64,000 bases of DNA, taken from positions 1-64,000 of the forward strand of contig NZ_PSZM01000001.1 in assembly GCF_002964975.1 (NCBI RefSeq), given 5' to 3'. Below the pieces are notes generated by a model that saw only the letters and a list, made by a program, of their open reading frames with translations, was not told where the DNA came from and ran no database searches. Source of the stretch: Apibacter adventoris (GTDB lineage Bacteria; Bacteroidota; Bacteroidia; Flavobacteriales; Weeksellaceae). How positions within the stretch are numbered: the stretch's first letter is position 1; every line of letters begins with the position of its first letter. Below, piece by piece: positions 1 through 9,243 of the stretch. Position numbers and translations under genes: made by a program.

Positions 1-46
1 TCTCTATCCCCATAAGAAAAAACATCTCTTAAGCAAAGAGAATGAA

Positions 47-80
47 AAAAAAGGGGAAGCAGTAGCTTCTCCTTTTTTCA
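47..80 (+). terminator. Intrinsic terminator of an upstream gene
   Basis: A GGGGAAGC / GCTTCTCC hairpin with an AGTA loop (one G-T pair) is flanked by A and T runs and followed by TTTTTTC. It probably ends a gene lying left of the window. No coding sequence is supported in bases 1-129. Confidence 0.65.
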
Positions 81-129
81 AATTTATCCCTATTATAAAA
101 ACAAACACTTATCAAAAATAACTTATAAA

Positions 130-525
130 ATGTCTTCATTTTTAGCCAAATTAGAAATGGAAGGATCTGTATATACAGTACTTCATTGCCACTACAGCTT
201 TCAAAAAAACATAGATTCCTCAGGCAAACCCCAGGGAGCAACCCGCGGAGGATACCTGGATTTAACCTTGGAAAGTAACGGGAATTCAGTTTTCATAGAC
301 TGGATGCTATCACAAAATAAGACCAAAGACGGAGTCATTATCTTTTACCGTCGCGATGCGATGAGTAAACTACAGGAAGTAAAATTTGAGAAAAGCTACT
401 GCATCTCTTTCGAAGAAGAATTTGATGCCACAGATAACCAGCCGATGCGTATACGCTTACAATTATGTTCCAAGAAGCTGAGTATAGCCAATATCAGCTA
501 TGAGAACAGTTGGAAACTGGGCTGA
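130..525 (+). CDS. tssD: Type VI secretion tube protein TssD (Hcp-like)
   Basis: The 131-residue protein begins MSSFLAKLEMEG and has the short beta-rich layout of the Bacteroidota TssD family, which stacks into the inner tube of T6SS subtype iii. Family membership is judged from length, the N-terminal LAKLEMEG block and the adjacent vgrG. TssD rings are propelled with the VgrG/PAAR tip, and small effectors can also ride in the tube. The gene lies 96 bases before vgrG on the same strand. Its G+C is higher than that of the downstream array, like vgrG and rhs. None of the sheath or baseplate genes are in the window, so this is a satellite export module or the edge of the main cluster. Confidence 0.88.
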   Translation: MSSFLAKLEMEGSVYTVLHCHYSFQKNIDSSGKPQGATRGGYLDLTLESNGNSVFIDWMLSQNKTKDGVIIFYRRDAMSKLQEVKFEKSYCISFEEEFDATDNQPMRIRLQLCSKKLSIANISYENSWKLG

Positions 526-621
526 GCAAAATAACCCCAGGGAGAGGGTCAGGGTATATTTTTAAAAACCAATAAAAAAGGAGGAAAAGCCAAGTCCTTT
601 CCCGAATTAAAACCCTAATAT

Positions 622-2745
622 ATGAGCATAATAGAAGATCCGAATAAAAAGGCACCTCAGGTAGACCTGAGTAAACTCACAGAAAAGCTACAACAATCTG
701 CCCTTGACTCAGCCGAGACGAAACTGGATCAAGCCACCCAAGGCATCCGAGAAGAGGTAAAAAAAGTACAGGAAACAGCCACCCGGGTACAAAACAAACT
801 AACCCGGGTAAACGAAGAACTTAGCCCGATAAAAGGCAACACCTTTGAAATCATCCCCCCGGAAGTATTGGAAAAACAAAAAGCCTTAAGCAGTTTAGTA
901 ACCTACGGAGGGGATTTAAAGAGCCTCTACGGCGACAGCCATCTGGTATGGAGCACCGTACAAATAGGCGGGGAATACGTACTAACCGATAGCCATTTTA
1001 CTCTGAGCATACACCAGCAGGTAGGGACTCATGACAGCTTTGAAATTTTGTGTCCCAGTGAGGCTTTCGGGGAAAAAGACAGCTATCCCTTAACGAATAC
1101 CCGTAAGTATTTAGGAAAACGCTGTACCCTGCAACTCAAACAATACGGACAGACCACCTATATCTTTACCGGAATCATAACCCAGATCCGCAACAAACGC
1201 ATAGACGGTTATAGCCACATAATCTTAGAAGGAAAATCCCCAACCATCCTGTTAGAAAATGGCTTGGATTGCCAGAGCTTCGAAAAAAAAGGACTTAAAG
1301 AAATTATTGAAGAATCTACCCGCGAATATCCTTCCGACCTGATTCAGTGGGATATACGTCCGCACCTACAGGAAAAACTGCTATATACCGTACAATATCG
1401 GGAATCCGATTATCAATTTATCAGAAGGTTAGCTACAAGATATGGAGAATGGTTTTACTACAATGGCACCCAGCTGGTCTTTGGCGGGTATGGGGGCAAG
1501 ACCGTAGAGCTGGTAGAAGAACAAGACCTGTTCGAATACGAACTGAAGATGCAATTAGTCCCCCAAAAGTTCACCTATACGTCCTACGATGCCAAGCAGG
1601 CAGAGAACTACACCGTAGAATCCGAAAGTGTAAGCGTACAGGGTACCAAAAACCCCTTTCAGCAATATGCAGAAGAAGCCTCAGCCAAGACCTACAACAA
1701 AGTCCCCCTTTCCTTATACAATCAAAGTTTGATGGAAAGTGGCAGGATGGAGCTTACCTCTGCAGTAAAAAGACAGAAACAGAGCCGTCAAAACGTATTT
1801 TATTTAGAAGCCAAGACCCATAATCCGAACATACGTTTAGGCGATATTGTTAAGCTCAAAGCTTGGATGCCGGGACATGAGATATTCAAGAACGGAGAAG
1901 TTCCCTTAGAGAGCTACCGCATTATAGAGATCACCCATAACTACGAAGGCATGGAAGGTTATCATAACTTCATAGTAGGGGTACCCAAAGAAATAGAGAC
2001 CCCCCCTTATATGGAAGAAGACGCCATCCCACAATGTGAAGAGCAGTCGGCTACGGTTATGGATAACAACGATCCGGAAGGGATGTCAAGAATACGAGTG
2101 CAGTTTCTATGGCAGAAGCCCTTTAACGGAATGACCCCATGGATACGCTCCATCACGCCCTATGCAGGAGCCGGCAAAGGGATGCATGTAGTGCCCGAGA
2201 TAGGCGAAGAAGTGATTGTGAGCTTTGAGAATGGGAATGCAGAGAAGCCTGTTTCTTTGGGAGCGATGTTCAACGGAAAAGGAAAATCAGGTCATGGAGG
2301 TAAGGGAAACTATATGAAGGGCTTACAGACCGCAGCAGGTTCTAACCTTACCTTTAACGATCAGAAAGGTGATATGACTTTGATGGATAAAGGTCCTGCC
2401 AGCCTGGTAATGGATGGAGCTGGAAAAACAACTCTGGATTCAAGTGACAAAATTATTATTTCATGTGGTGCTTCCAGTATAGAACTACATAAAGATGGAA
2501 AAATTATAATAAACGGACAAGAGATTAAAATAGAAGGAGAGAATAAAATAGAAACAAAAACCAAATCTCATGAAACCGTAGGTTTAGACATAGTAACAAC
2601 CAAAAGTAATACTATAATAAAAGAAGAAGCTCCAAAAATAAGTGTAAAAGCTAAAGGACAGGTAGAAATAAAATCCGGAGAAACCATAGATGTAGAATCC
2701 ACTATTTCAAATATAAAAGGATCCGGTTCGGTAAACCTTAACTAA
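622..2745 (+). CDS. vgrG: Type VI secretion tip protein VgrG
   Basis: The 707-residue protein forms the trimeric spike that carries PAAR-type effectors out of the cell. It starts with a helical, charged segment (about residues 10-65). Phage-tail gp27/gp5-like parts follow, seen in YTVQYRESDYQFIRRLATRYGEWFYYNG (around residue 255) as YTVQYRESDY and RLATRYGEWF. An OB-fold/needle region comes next, with DPEGMSRIRVQF, WIRSITPYAG and VPEIGEEVIVSF. The C-terminus is a repetitive beta-prism (GKIIINGQEIKIEGENKIE) typical of the needle. The next gene begins 16 bases downstream, so vgrG, the 444-residue protein and rhs look like one transcription unit. Confidence 0.95.
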   Translation: MSIIEDPNKKAPQVDLSKLTEKLQQSALDSAETKLDQATQGIREEVKKVQETATRVQNKLTRVNEELSPIKGNTFEIIPPEVLEKQKALSSLVTYGGDLKSLYGDSHLVWSTVQIGGEYVLTDSHFTLSIHQQVGTHDSFEILCPSEAFGEKDSYPLTNTRKYLGKRCTLQLKQYGQTTYIFTGIITQIRNKRIDGYSHIILEGKSPTILLENGLDCQSFEKKGLKEIIEESTREYPSDLIQWDIRPHLQEKLLYTVQYRESDYQFIRRLATRYGEWFYYNGTQLVFGGYGGKTVELVEEQDLFEYELKMQLVPQKFTYTSYDAKQAENYTVESESVSVQGTKNPFQQYAEEASAKTYNKVPLSLYNQSLMESGRMELTSAVKRQKQSRQNVFYLEAKTHNPNIRLGDIVKLKAWMPGHEIFKNGEVPLESYRIIEITHNYEGMEGYHNFIVGVPKEIETPPYMEEDAIPQCEEQSATVMDNNDPEGMSRIRVQFLWQKPFNGMTPWIRSITPYAGAGKGMHVVPEIGEEVIVSFENGNAEKPVSLGAMFNGKGKSGHGGKGNYMKGLQTAAGSNLTFNDQKGDMTLMDKGPASLVMDGAGKTTLDSSDKIIISCGASSIELHKDGKIIINGQEIKIEGENKIETKTKSHETVGLDIVTTKSNTIIKEEAPKISVKAKGQVEIKSGETIDVESTISNIKGSGSVNLN

Positions 2746-2761
2746 ATTAAAATTTACTGTT

Positions 2762-4096
2762 ATGATGAACGAACATAATCCGGTTGCAGTAAGGATTAAT
2801 CGTATCCAACAAAAATGGAAAAGCCAAGTAGAGGGGAAAAACTATAAAGTAGTCCGTTTTTTGTTATCCAATGAAGATGACTTAACCCTACTCAATGGTT
2901 TTTATAAACTGGAATCTTCTATATATAGAACCATAGATGAAGTATTGGTAGTAATGCTTACGGATTTTGAGAATCTTTCATATTTTTCATATAATCTGGT
3001 TAAAGATTGGATCTTAGAATATGAAAAAGGGTTGAAAAAAATCCCGGATCTTCCGTGGAAAGAATTTCCACTGTATAAAGAAAAAATAGAAAAGGCTTCT
3101 CCTCTACAACCACAAGGACACTTATTACTGGAAATGCTAGCCAGTTACCAGCAATGCATTTCAGATTCTCCTAAAAAATTACGAATAGGTATTGTTCCCC
3201 GTAAAGTGTATAGCTATTCCGATTTTTCTAAATGGCTAAAAAAAATGGCTGTTCAGTTACCTGAAAATATAGGTATTCTTTTAACTGACTATACCCAAGA
3301 TAATTTTTATGCTAAAGTAGTAGGTACCCATGAGTATACAAGTATTTCACTTACTGTAGAAGATCAAGACATGAAGGGCGCTTATGAAGAATTGATTAAG
3401 GGTGGTAATCCTAATGACCCTCAGGTAAAATTTAGAACCTGTATGCTGGAAATGGGTAAAGAGGCTGCAGCAGGATATAAAAAAGGAGTTCATAACTGGG
3501 GAAATAAGTTATTAGACCTAGCACAATCTACCGGAGATAAAAGTTTGTGGGCTTCTGCACATCTGATTTATGCCGGTTTTTTATTTCGTTTTAAAGATGA
3601 ACAAATACATTCTTTACTGGATAAAGGCGTTATCATTTGTGAATCGTTAATAAAATATAAAGATGAGGCCGGCTTAGGTATCTTATTGCAGATCTATAAC
3701 TATAAAGCCTCTTATTACAGCATATGCGGTCAGCATCAAAAATCATGGGAGTGGTTTATAAAAAGTACCCAAAAAGCATTAGATAACAAACATTACCTAG
3801 AGGCCATCAGTAATTGTAAAAATGCTATTATTATGGCTGAAAGACATTTTATGAAATCTGAAATGACTGAATATTTAGAGACAGGTGCCTTTCAACTTAT
3901 GTACCAACAAGAAGATGAACAATTAAAGGCTACGGAAATTACCTTTATTGTCAATTACTACCTCGGGTATTCATCTCAGGTTTCCCAAGAAAAATACCGG
4001 GAAATTAACGAACGTATGATTTTAATTTTTGGAAAAGAATGGAGACAACAAGCTTTTTCTAAAGTAGGAATGTCTCCCAGCACAAGTGTAACGTAA
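2762..4096 (+). CDS. Unrecognised TPR-like protein between vgrG and rhs; possible effector adaptor
   Basis: I do not recognise a named family for this 444-residue protein. It has no signal peptide or membrane segment. The N-terminal half is mixed alpha/beta (for example KLRIGIVPRKVYSYSDFSKW). The C-terminal half (from about residue 240) is a string of helices with Ala/Tyr/Leu spacing resembling TPR or HEAT repeats. Position is the main clue: 16 bases after vgrG and 14 bases before the PAAR-Rhs gene, where T6SS loci often encode a chaperone or adaptor that loads the effector on the spike. That role is inferred from context only. An ATGATG pair marks the start. Confidence 0.6.
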   Translation: MMNEHNPVAVRINRIQQKWKSQVEGKNYKVVRFLLSNEDDLTLLNGFYKLESSIYRTIDEVLVVMLTDFENLSYFSYNLVKDWILEYEKGLKKIPDLPWKEFPLYKEKIEKASPLQPQGHLLLEMLASYQQCISDSPKKLRIGIVPRKVYSYSDFSKWLKKMAVQLPENIGILLTDYTQDNFYAKVVGTHEYTSISLTVEDQDMKGAYEELIKGGNPNDPQVKFRTCMLEMGKEAAAGYKKGVHNWGNKLLDLAQSTGDKSLWASAHLIYAGFLFRFKDEQIHSLLDKGVIICESLIKYKDEAGLGILLQIYNYKASYYSICGQHQKSWEWFIKSTQKALDNKHYLEAISNCKNAIIMAERHFMKSEMTEYLETGAFQLMYQQEDEQLKATEITFIVNYYLGYSSQVSQEKYREINERMILIFGKEWRQQAFSKVGMSPSTSVT

Positions 4097-4110
4097 ATAT
4101 ATGAACCAAC

Positions 4111-7100
4111 ATGCTACTATCAGATAATCATTTTACCCCGGTATTGGGGTTAGATATACATTTTACTACTTTACCGCCTTTTAATCCCTTTCATCCCTAT
4201 ATAGGGATTGTAGTAGACCCTATGGATTATATTCCTTTTATAGGAGCTACCGTCCATGTAAATGGGATAAAGAGAGGGGTTTCAGATACCAGCGGAGTTA
4301 TCATTCCACTAGTACATATTCCTCTTTTTACCCCTCCCTGGTTTATGGCTCCTATTATCGGGCATGAATCCATGAATTTCTTTGCTGCGGAAAAGGTATT
4401 GGCAGACGGAATGAGATTTAGCCCCAAAGGACATATGCTTATGACTTGTAACGATATAGGCATTCCTTTATCTATTCAGCCCGGTAAGAAAAAATTCTGG
4501 AAACTGGTGCCTACCCTTTTTGCACCCACTTCTTATTCTTTACCTATTCCTACAGGATCTTCGGTAAATGTTGGGGGACCCTATCCTCCTGACTGGGGCG
4601 GAATGATTATGGGGCTGGCCATGAGTTTCGGATTTGGAGCCGTTATGAATTTAGGTAGGAAATTTTTTGCCAAAGTATTAAAAAAATGCAAAGGCCCCCA
4701 ATGGTTAAGAAAAGCACTTTGTCATGCCGGGTTTGAGCCGGTTAATCTGGTGAATGGGGCTGTAGTTTATGAAGGAACCGATTTTTCTTTACCGGGAATG
4801 ATTCCGCTGGAATGGAAACGCGCCTGGTACTCGGACTCTTCCTATCAGGGTGCTTTAGGCTACGGCGTTCACTGGAATTATGATCTGGATGTGGAAATTA
4901 TTCCCGAAGAAGAAGCCATTGCCGTACGTGCGGAAGACGGAAGAATAGTAGCCTTTCCGCTGATAGAGGAAGAAGAAGAATTTTACCTTCGACAGGAAAA
5001 AATAACCTTAAAAAGAAATAAAAATTCTTTTGAGATATACCATCACGACACTCAACAAATCTATTATTATACCTATGGGGTTACTTCATTTCAGTATAAG
5101 CTTACTAAAATAGAGAATATTGCCGGGTTTAGCCTTACTTTTAACTACCGTGCAGATGTTGTGGCAGAAATTACAGATACGGCCGGAAGAAAAATAAAGA
5201 TACAGTCCGAAGGCGGAAAAATTATACGGGCTGATCTTCTTACCGAAAATAACGAACCGAAAACTTTGGTGGAATACAGCTATGATGAAGTTGGAAATAT
5301 GACGGGGATTACAGATAGCCTGGGGCAAACCACCCATATAAAATATGAGGATCATTTAATGGTAAAAAAGACCGACCGCAACGGACAGTCTTTTTATTGG
5401 GAATATGACGGAAACCATACCGGAAGCCGCTGCATTCATACCTGGGGAGATGGCGGATTGCAGGAAGGGCGGATAGAATACCACCCCAAAGAAGGTTATA
5501 ATATAGTCACCGATGCACGAGGAAGCCAAACCTTCTATTATTATACACCCGAGCAACTCGTAACCCAGATTAAGGATCCTTTGGGTAATTCACGCTTTTT
5601 TCAATATACCGAATTTATGGAAATATACCGGGAGATAGATGAAGAAGGAAATATGACCGGTTATAGTTATGATGATCGTGGAAATCCTATTGCCATAACC
5701 TTTGCCGACGGAAGTGAACATATCTTTATGTACGATGAAAGAGACCGTCAGACCCTTTCTATTTCTCCGGAAGGACAAAAACGTGCATATATCTACAGTG
5801 AAGAAACCAATATGCTTCATAGCATTATAGAGCCCGATGATAGTTTTACCGTACTGGAATATAATGAGAAAAACCTGCCGTGTGAAATCCGAAAAAACGG
5901 AGTGCCTTTATATATGGCATATGATGCGCAAAATAACCTGTTATCCCTGACCGATAAAGAGGGAAATGCCACCCGTTGGGAATATGATTACCAAGGAAAT
6001 GTTACCCGGGTAGAAAATGCGGGCGGGAATACCCAACATTTCCGTTACGATGAACTGGGACGCGTAATATCTGTAAATTCCCCACAGGGGCACACCCGTT
6101 TCCGCTACAATGCCTACGAGGAAATTTTGGAAGCTTTTGACGACAAAACCCAGGTTTCCTTCCAATACACCCCCTTGGGCAGCCTACGCATGCGGGAACA
6201 AAACGGAATAAAAGTACACTTTGCCTATGATGCCATGGAGCAGCTCAAAGAAATTCGCAATGAAAAAAAAGAAAGATACCTTTTTTACCGCAATGCAAGA
6301 GGAGATATACGACAGGAAACAGGCTTTGACAAAACCAGCCTTTATTACCACAGAGACCGCGCCGGAAAAATTATAAAGATACAAAAACCCGGAGGCCGCT
6401 GGACGGAATATGAGTACAACCTGCGAGGGCTGGTTATACGTACCGAACATTCCGACGGAAGCTGGGAAACCTTTGATTATAATAAAGACGGGCAATTACT
6501 TGAAGCCCGGAATCAGGATAATTGCGTGAAGCTGAACCGCGATGCTGCCGGACGCATAACAGAAGAAATTATTTCCTCCGGCCTGCCGGAAGATCCCGGT
6601 CACCGGATCCTTAGCACCTATGATGAAAACGGAAACCGCGTAGAAATATCCAGTACCTTAGGTGCCCTGATACGGAACAGCTTTGACGAACAAGGGAATT
6701 TAGTATCCCTGGAAGCCCTTCAGGAATGGGGTGACGGGCAACAGGAAGCCTGGAAAGCTGAAATCACCCGTAACCACCTGGGGCAGGAAATAGAAAAAGA
6801 GCTTAGCGGAGGCCTGCGCCTTACTACCTCTTATGACGAGTACGGGCGCCCAGTAAAACAACAGGTACGGAGCGGCCACCGCGAAACCTATCACCGCCAG
6901 TATACCTGGAGCCCTACCCATAAGCTTACACAGGTACTAAACGGACTTACCCACGGAAAAGCCGAATTTACCTACGATGCCTTCGGAAGCCTGGCATCTG
7001 CCCAATATGAAGACGGAAGCTATGATTATAAATTGCCGGATGAAGTAGGAAACCTCTATAAAACTCCCGCAAAAAAAGACCGGATATACGGAGCCGGAAG

Positions 7101-8415
7101 CAAGTTGCTGAAAGATGAAAACTGGCACTATATATACGATGCAGAAGGAAACCTGAAACTAAAAACCCGCCGCAAGGTAGGGCTGAACACAGATTTAGAA
7201 GGGCAGGCAACTGCAAAATCTACCCTTTTAGCAGAGGAAGATACTCCCCAAAAAAAAGTTTTTTGGTTCGGAGAAGATCAATTTGATCGCAAAGCCGAAA
7301 TCAGGAATTATTCGCAGGCCGAGCGAAAAGCCTATGACCGTTTGCGCCAGAAAACAAAGGATAAAATTACGGAAGAGTATAGCTGGGCCTTAGGAGACTG
7401 GGAATACCAATGGCAGGGAAACGGTATGCTAAAGGCCGTGCGTACCCCAGAGGGGAAATGGATACAGTTTGAATACGATGCCCTAGGGCGAAGAACTGCC
7501 AAAATTGCAGGAGATAAAATTTATCGTTATCTTTGGGAAGGTAACGTTTTGTTACATGAATGGAGCTATTTGAAATCTGAAAGACCGGGAGTTATTACCG
7601 ATGAGTTAGGATTGTTAAAACCCGACAGGCCCGAACCGGTAGAAAACCTTACTACCTGGGTGTATGAAGAAGGAAGCCTGGTACCTACCGCTAAATTGGA
7701 AGGAGAGGAAAGATATTCCCTGATTTCCGATTATATAGGCCGCCCGGTACAAGCTTATAACGATCAGGGTAAAGTAGTTTGGGAGGCAGACTACGATATC
7801 TATGGAAATATCCGAAAGCAGAAAGGAACCAAAGACAAAAACTTTATCCCATTTAGGCAGTTAGGACAGTATGAAGATAAGGAAACAGGCTTATACTATA
7901 ACAGGTTCCGTTACTATAATCCTGAAACCGGGATGTACATTAGTAAAGACCCAATCAGCCTTGCCGGGAATAACCCCAATTTGTATGCCTATACTTTTGA
8001 CTCAAATACACAGGTTGACCCGCTGGGGTTGGATCCTTTAGGTTCTAAAGACAATCCTTTTACATCATTAAGACAAGCTATGAATAGGGCTAAAGATTTA
8101 GCAGGAATACCACGAAGTCAACAGCCTGATAGACAATGGCAAGTGGGCGATGATATTACTAAAAAAGGTGGTAATTATGCTAATTATGAATACGATGCTA
8201 ATCCAGGTTCACATGGAAGAATGTATGAGTTTACAGATGCTAATGGGCATAAAAAAGTAGTGGTTATACATACTAATGATGGTCAATTACATGTTCACGC
8301 AGGTGGACCAAAAGATACTCCACATACTTATGATTTTAAAGCAAATAGATATGCGAAAATAGATGACCCTAACTTGAAAGATCATCATTTATTCGTTAAA
8401 GTTGAATGTAAATAA
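4111..8415 (+). CDS. rhs: PAAR-like/Rhs polymorphic toxin with HNH/EndoVII-like C-terminal tip
   Basis: This is the only full-length Rhs protein in the window (1434 residues). Domains in order: a PAAR-like tip (residues about 1-130), a glycine-rich hydrophobic stretch (about 160-185), the DUF6531-type start of the Rhs shell (VNLVNGAVVYEGTDFSLPG, about 211), a long run of YD repeats (YDELGRV, YDALGRR), and the Rhs core end [19 protein letters not shown] with SNTQVDPLGL at about 1305. That end is the usual autoproteolysis boundary. The last 129 residues are a separate A+T-rich toxin tip with RSQQPDRQW, YEF, VVVIHTND, LHVHAGG and DHHLF. The Glu and three His suggest an HNH/EndoVII (EHHH-type) nuclease; the exact family is tentative. 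The shell should encase the toxin until VgrG-dependent delivery. Confidence 0.92.
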   Translation: MLLSDNHFTPVLGLDIHFTTLPPFNPFHPYIGIVVDPMDYIPFIGATVHVNGIKRGVSDTSGVIIPLVHIPLFTPPWFMAPIIGHESMNFFAAEKVLADGMRFSPKGHMLMTCNDIGIPLSIQPGKKKFWKLVPTLFAPTSYSLPIPTGSSVNVGGPYPPDWGGMIMGLAMSFGFGAVMNLGRKFFAKVLKKCKGPQWLRKALCHAGFEPVNLVNGAVVYEGTDFSLPGMIPLEWKRAWYSDSSYQGALGYGVHWNYDLDVEIIPEEEAIAVRAEDGRIVAFPLIEEEEEFYLRQEKITLKRNKNSFEIYHHDTQQIYYYTYGVTSFQYKLTKIENIAGFSLTFNYRADVVAEITDTAGRKIKIQSEGGKIIRADLLTENNEPKTLVEYSYDEVGNMTGITDSLGQTTHIKYEDHLMVKKTDRNGQSFYWEYDGNHTGSRCIHTWGDGGLQEGRIEYHPKEGYNIVTDARGSQTFYYYTPEQLVTQIKDPLGNSRFFQYTEFMEIYREIDEEGNMTGYSYDDRGNPIAITFADGSEHIFMYDERDRQTLSISPEGQKRAYIYSEETNMLHSIIEPDDSFTVLEYNEKNLPCEIRKNGVPLYMAYDAQNNLLSLTDKEGNATRWEYDYQGNVTRVENAGGNTQHFRYDELGRVISVNSPQGHTRFRYNAYEEILEAFDDKTQVSFQYTPLGSLRMREQNGIKVHFAYDAMEQLKEIRNEKKERYLFYRNARGDIRQETGFDKTSLYYHRDRAGKIIKIQKPGGRWTEYEYNLRGLVIRTEHSDGSWETFDYNKDGQLLEARNQDNCVKLNRDAAGRITEEIISSGLPEDPGHRILSTYDENGNRVEISSTLGALIRNSFDEQGNLVSLEALQEWGDGQQEAWKAEITRNHLGQEIEKELSGGLRLTTSYDEYGRPVKQQVRSGHRETYHRQYTWSPTHKLTQVLNGLTHGKAEFTYDAFGSLASAQYEDGSYDYKLPDEVGNLYKTPAKKDRIYGAGSKLLKDENWHYIYDAEGNLKLKTRRKVGLNTDLEGQATAKSTLLAEEDTPQKKVFWFGEDQFDRKAEIRNYSQAERKAYDRLRQKTKDKITEEYSWALGDWEYQWQGNGMLKAVRTPEGKWIQFEYDALGRRTAKIAGDKIYRYLWEGNVLLHEWSYLKSERPGVITDELGLLKPDRPEPVENLTTWVYEEGSLVPTAKLEGEERYSLISDYIGRPVQAYNDQGKVVWEADYDIYGNIRKQKGTKDKNFIPFRQLGQYEDKETGLYYNRFRYYNPETGMYISKDPISLAGNNPNLYAYTFDSNTQVDPLGLDPLGSKDNPFTSLRQAMNRAKDLAGIPRSQQPDRQWQVGDDITKKGGNYANYEYDANPGSHGRMYEFTDANGHKKVVVIHTNDGQLHVHAGGPKDTPHTYDFKANRYAKIDDPNLKDHHLFVKVECK

Positions 8416-8428
8416 CACTAAGAACAAA

Positions 8429-8875
8429 ATGGATAAATCAAGATTGTCTATAAAAGATAGGTTAACATTAAATAAATTAGAAAAAGAATATAGGTTAAAT
8501 TCTAATTGTGAATTTATAGATATAGTTAATGGAACTTATTCTATTTATTTTGAAAATTTTTCTAATGACTTAAAAAATACTTTTAATATTAAAAATCTCG
8601 ATAATACTGTAGTTAAAAGCAAAATTAAGTCTTGGGAAATTACTGAAATTTTAAAAGTGACTCATAATTATGATATTATTGTTATATCCGATGAGTATTT
8701 CAAAGTAAAAGTAAAATTAATTAATACAGAATTATTCTTCTTAAATTTTATTGATAAAAAAATATCAAATCATATCGGCTTAGATATTAGTTACTATAAC
8801 GAAAACAAGAAGTTTACAAATGTTTTTTATGATGAAGAATATGAAATACAAAATTATTTAAAAAAATGGAATTAA
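8429..8875 (+). CDS. Probable immunity protein for the intact Rhs nuclease tip
   Basis: This small, very A+T-rich gene follows the toxin tip directly, the standard place for a cognate immunity gene. The ATG at 8429 (MDKSRLSIKDRLTLNKLEKE, 148 residues) is preferred; an in-frame ATG at 8402 would overlap the rhs stop by 14 bases. No signal peptide is visible, which fits neutralising a cytoplasmic nuclease. I do not recognise the family; the sequence is rich in Asn, Lys, Ile and Tyr with alternating beta-like stretches. The role is inferred from position. Confidence 0.7.
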   Translation: MDKSRLSIKDRLTLNKLEKEYRLNSNCEFIDIVNGTYSIYFENFSNDLKNTFNIKNLDNTVVKSKIKSWEITEILKVTHNYDIIVISDEYFKVKVKLINTELFFLNFIDKKISNHIGLDISYYNENKKFTNVFYDEEYEIQNYLKKWN

Positions 8876-8884
8876 ATTATAACA

Positions 8885-8913
8885 AAAAAGCCAACCCTTA
8901 AGGTTGGCTTTTA
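8885..8913 (+). terminator. Terminator after the immunity gene (can work in both directions)
   Basis: AAGCCAACC / GGTTGGCTT forms a 9-bp stem with a CTTAA loop, with A residues before and TTTTATTTTT after. It sits 13 bases past the immunity stop and just before the converging minus-strand gene remnant. Confidence 0.8.
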
Positions 8914-8917
8914 TTTT

Positions 8918-9055
8918 TCAACTGTTTAGCTTATCAAGCAGTTCGAGTTCCTCTTCAGGGATAAGAGAACGCAGGAGTTGCAGGATGTTGTATAGATCCC
9001 ATTTGTTGTGTTCCGTATAATTGGGGAACGAAATTTCGGCTAAAAGGGTGGGTTG
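8918..9055 (-). pseudogene. Remnant of a converging gene: last ~45 codons, copy A
   Basis: Read on the minus strand, this stretch ends in TGA and encodes a clean peptide containing EISFPNYTEHN, WDLYNILQLL and IPEEELELLDKLNS. A second copy at 13675-13806 encodes nearly the same peptide, with many differences at synonymous positions, so both come from a once-functional gene. I do not recognise the family. Only the C-terminal part survives, and the sequence upstream (9056-9120) is unrelated. Its place, tail to tail with the immunity gene across a shared terminator, suggests that the ancestral rhs locus had this gene as its fixed downstream neighbour. Confidence 0.6.
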
Positions 9056-9126
9056 TGTAATTTTACAGAGAGATGTAAGAGTAAAACCAAGGTTTTGATA
9101 ATCGGGAATAGATTTGAGTTTTTAAA

Positions 9127-9188
9127 TTGATTAAATAAGATAAAATTTTTATCTTTGAAAAAAGGTAAAAAACAGAGTTATTTGAAAT
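9127..9188 (+). promoter_or_regulatory. Promoter-like element plus boxA-like leader before module 1
   Basis: TTG at 9127 and TATCTTTG at 9150-9157 are 20 bases apart, close to the Bacteroidota promoter pattern. GTTATTTGAAAT follows at 9177-9188 and resembles the boxA-like GTTTCTTTGAAAT in the tRNA leader at 44384. Related pairs precede modules 4 and 5. Whether it drives expression of the truncated module is unknown. Confidence 0.45.
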
Positions 9189-9243
9189 ATTGAAGAAGAA
9201 GGAGTAAGAGAGGTTCTCGCGAGAGTAAAAAGGAAGCGCAGAG

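Noticed and set aside
1347-1823. 158-codon frame inside vgrG
   Set aside because: It overlaps vgrG in another frame, is Arg/Ser-rich and lacks any domain-like pattern; the vgrG frame is clearly the real one.
9150-9200. Remnant of an rRNA operon because of the boxA-like motif
   Set aside because: No 16S or 23S sequence is visible anywhere in the array; only the short leader motif is shared.
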